Positions 62,622 to 64,000 of a stretch of DNA of 64,000 bases are shown here, piece by piece. This stretch comes from Mucilaginibacter sp. UR6-11 (GTDB lineage: Bacteria > Bacteroidota > Bacteroidia > Sphingobacteriales > Sphingobacteriaceae): NCBI RefSeq assembly GCF_020880695.1, contig NZ_JAJIWO010000002.1:496432-560431 (forward strand), given 5' to 3'. The translations under genes were made by a program, and so were the position numbers. The notes under the pieces are model-generated. The model was given only the letters and a program-made list of their open reading frames with translations. It was not told the origin of the DNA and did not search any database. Within the stretch, counting starts at the first letter, position 1. The number at the start of each line of letters is the position of its first letter.

Positions 62622-63455
62622 GTGGACCAGATCAAATCGATATTAAAAGAAATTTTACAGGTTAATGTTGCCCCCGACGTATTTACCTGGCTGGAAGAAA
62701 AACGTCCCCTGAATACCGCGTTTGCCTTGCTGCCGCGTAAAACAGGGAAAGCCGTTGTAAATGTTACTGCCGGCCAATCCGGGCAGCTGGATGCGATCAT
62801 CCCAGGTTTTACGGTTGATGGCTGGACGATCGACCGCCTGGGTCGTGCTTATCTGTTATTAAATTTAGATACTGCCGATAAAGACGCATACTTCCGCGTA
62901 ATAGAAAACCTGTTCCTGGCTGCCGAGATGGGCGAGCTGGTTGCCTTATATTCGGCCTTACCGTTACTGGCTTACCCGGAGATCTGGGTTAAACGGTGCT
63001 CGGAAGGTATCCGCAGTAATATCGGCAGCGTGTTAGAGGCCATTATGTATTCTAATCCTTATCCCGCCCAAAACCTGGATCAAAGCGCGTGGAATCAGTT
63101 GGTTTTAAAAGCATTTTTTACCGATAAGGACATCAACAAAATCATTGGCATTGATACCCGTGCCAATAAAGAACTGGCCTATATCCTGAGCGATTACGCG
63201 CACGAGCGCTGGGCCGCCGGCCGCGAAGTCAACCCTAAATCATGGCGCCTGGTTGGTCCGTTTATTGACGACAAGCTTTTTGAAGATATTAAACGTTTAT
63301 TTGAGGAAGGTAACCTGGCCGACCGCAGGGCCGGTGCATTGGCTGTATCGGCATCAAACTACCAGCCGGCAAGAACGTTATTAAACAAATACCCCGAGCT
63401 GGTAACAGCTATTGAAAACAAGAACTTAAGCTGGGATACTTTAACCGGCAACTAA
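62622..63455 (+). CDS. eboA: EboA-domain protein
   Basis: A 277-residue soluble helical protein read from a GTG start 7 bases after the TMEM220-like gene. It matches the EboA family by segments such as WTIDRLGRAYLLLNL, NLFLAAEMGELVALYSALPLLAYPE and SNIGSVLEAIMYSNPYPA. Ebo proteins are coded by a conserved cluster found in Bacteroidota, cyanobacteria and some algal plastids; in cyanobacteria the cluster is tied to export of the pigment precursor of scytonemin. The specific role of EboA is not known. The next gene is the EboB-type hydrolase. Confidence 0.85.
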   Translation: MDQIKSILKEILQVNVAPDVFTWLEEKRPLNTAFALLPRKTGKAVVNVTAGQSGQLDAIIPGFTVDGWTIDRLGRAYLLLNLDTADKDAYFRVIENLFLAAEMGELVALYSALPLLAYPEIWVKRCSEGIRSNIGSVLEAIMYSNPYPAQNLDQSAWNQLVLKAFFTDKDINKIIGIDTRANKELAYILSDYAHERWAAGREVNPKSWRLVGPFIDDKLFEDIKRLFEEGNLADRRAGALAVSASNYQPARTLLNKYPELVTAIENKNLSWDTLTGN

Positions 63456-63467
63456 ATACAGAAAGCT

Positions 63468-64000
63468 ATGTGTTGTACCCACTCGTTTGAAGAAGTAAAG
63501 TCTGAACCACTGTCGCCGCCGGTTAGCCTGGACGGCATAAAAGGGATGAAGTTTTTTGACCCGCATGTGCACATGACATCGCGCACTACGGACGATTACC
63601 AGGCCATGGCCGACGCCGGCGTTGTGGCCCTAATTGAGCCCGCTTTTTGGCTGGGCCAGCCGCGTACCGGTATTGATACTTTCAGAGATTATTACAGCAG
63701 CCTGATAGGCTGGGAGCGTTTCCGTTCGTCGCAGTTTGGTATTAAGCATTATTGTACCATCGGCTTAAACTCGCGCGAGGCAAATAACGAAGCGCTGGCC
63801 GAGCAGGTGATGGAGATATTGCCATTATTTATTTACAAAGAAGGTGTGGTAGGCATTGGCGAGATTGGTTTTGACGACCAAACCCCCGCCGAAGAGAAAT
63901 ATTACCGCGCACAGCTTGAACTGGCAAAAGAAGCCGGCCTGCCGGTGCAGATCCATACCCCGCACCGCGATAAAAAAGGCGGCACCACGCGCAGTATGGA
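63468..64000 (+). CDS. eboB: EboB-type TatD-like metal-dependent hydrolase (3' end outside window)
   Basis: The frame starts at ATG 63468, 12 bases after eboA, and is open to the window end with 177 codons visible. The metal motif DPHVHM is at about residues 31-36, followed by AGVVALIEPAFWLG, GVVGIGEIGFDD and the His of VQIHTPHRDKKGG. This is the TatD/amidohydrolase fold of EboB proteins. The C-terminal part and presumably the rest of an Ebo cluster (UbiA-like, dehydroquinate synthase-like and others) lie beyond the edge. Confidence 0.85.
   Translation, partial: MCCTHSFEEVKSEPLSPPVSLDGIKGMKFFDPHVHMTSRTTDDYQAMADAGVVALIEPAFWLGQPRTGIDTFRDYYSSLIGWERFRSSQFGIKHYCTIGLNSREANNEALAEQVMEILPLFIYKEGVVGIGEIGFDDQTPAEEKYYRAQLELAKEAGLPVQIHTPHRDKKGGTTRSM

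Noticed and set aside
1..64000. tRNA or rRNA genes
   Set aside because: I saw no cloverleaf-like T-arm motifs or rRNA segments, though without a covariance search a tRNA could be missed.

Overview
The window looks like the chromosome of a Bacteroidota bacterium of the Sphingobacteriaceae, most like Mucilaginibacter or Pedobacter; this is inference from content. Evidence: a gliding-motility/type IX-type C-terminal domain, an OstA-like LPS-transport relative, GH3 and DUF6600/DUF3472 proteins, frequent TAnnTTTG promoter elements, few Shine-Dalgarno sites, moderate GC and many small envelope proteins. No rRNA, tRNA, CRISPR array, prophage or insertion-sequence transposase was recognised.

Left third (1-21 kb): the end of an unknown gene, rdgB, a large OstA-like protein, tilS with a membrane protein and a DUF3472 protein, a 2OG-Fe(II) dioxygenase, two S41 peptidases, a glutamine-rich DUF6600 protein, an ammonium transporter, and the tightly packed ileS-dksA-lspA operon. 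IleRS is the long type 2 form and carries a swapped GIHH in place of the class I HxGH signature, the most striking single observation here. After ileS, a small DUF559 nuclease gene sits between copies of a palindromic repeat, three of which form a 197-bp tandem array.

Middle (21-44 kb): a glycoside hydrolase-like protein, an undecaprenol/diacylglycerol kinase and recO, a 1365-residue NHL-repeat protein with a type IX-type tail, a fused acyl-CoA mutase (IcmF type), a merC-fur-amidase cluster with a likely Fur/Zur operator, a single-domain response regulator, an MBL hydrolase, recJ, lptB, a GH3 enzyme, a TetX-like monooxygenase, a 42-bp intergenic tandem repeat, then a stand-alone B12-binding subunit paired with a crotonase.

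Right third (44-64 kb): two small outer-membrane barrels, an NtrC-type regulator followed by a 65-residue histidine-kinase-like helix protein, an AI-2E family permease, a YtxH/holin-like/unknown envelope trio, phosphosulfolactate synthase, a TPR protein, a subtilase, pyruvate dehydrogenase E1 beta, two hydrolases, a PhnA-like/lysine-rich gene pair that overlaps a broken lipocalin-like gene, two adjacent CLC transporters (one canonical, one fluoride-type), and the start of an Ebo cluster (TMEM220-like, EboA, EboB) running off the right edge.

Most of the window is housekeeping and envelope biology. The accessory signals are the repeats and the genes next to them. Assignments rest on reading translated sequence and remembered family signatures; no database search was run.
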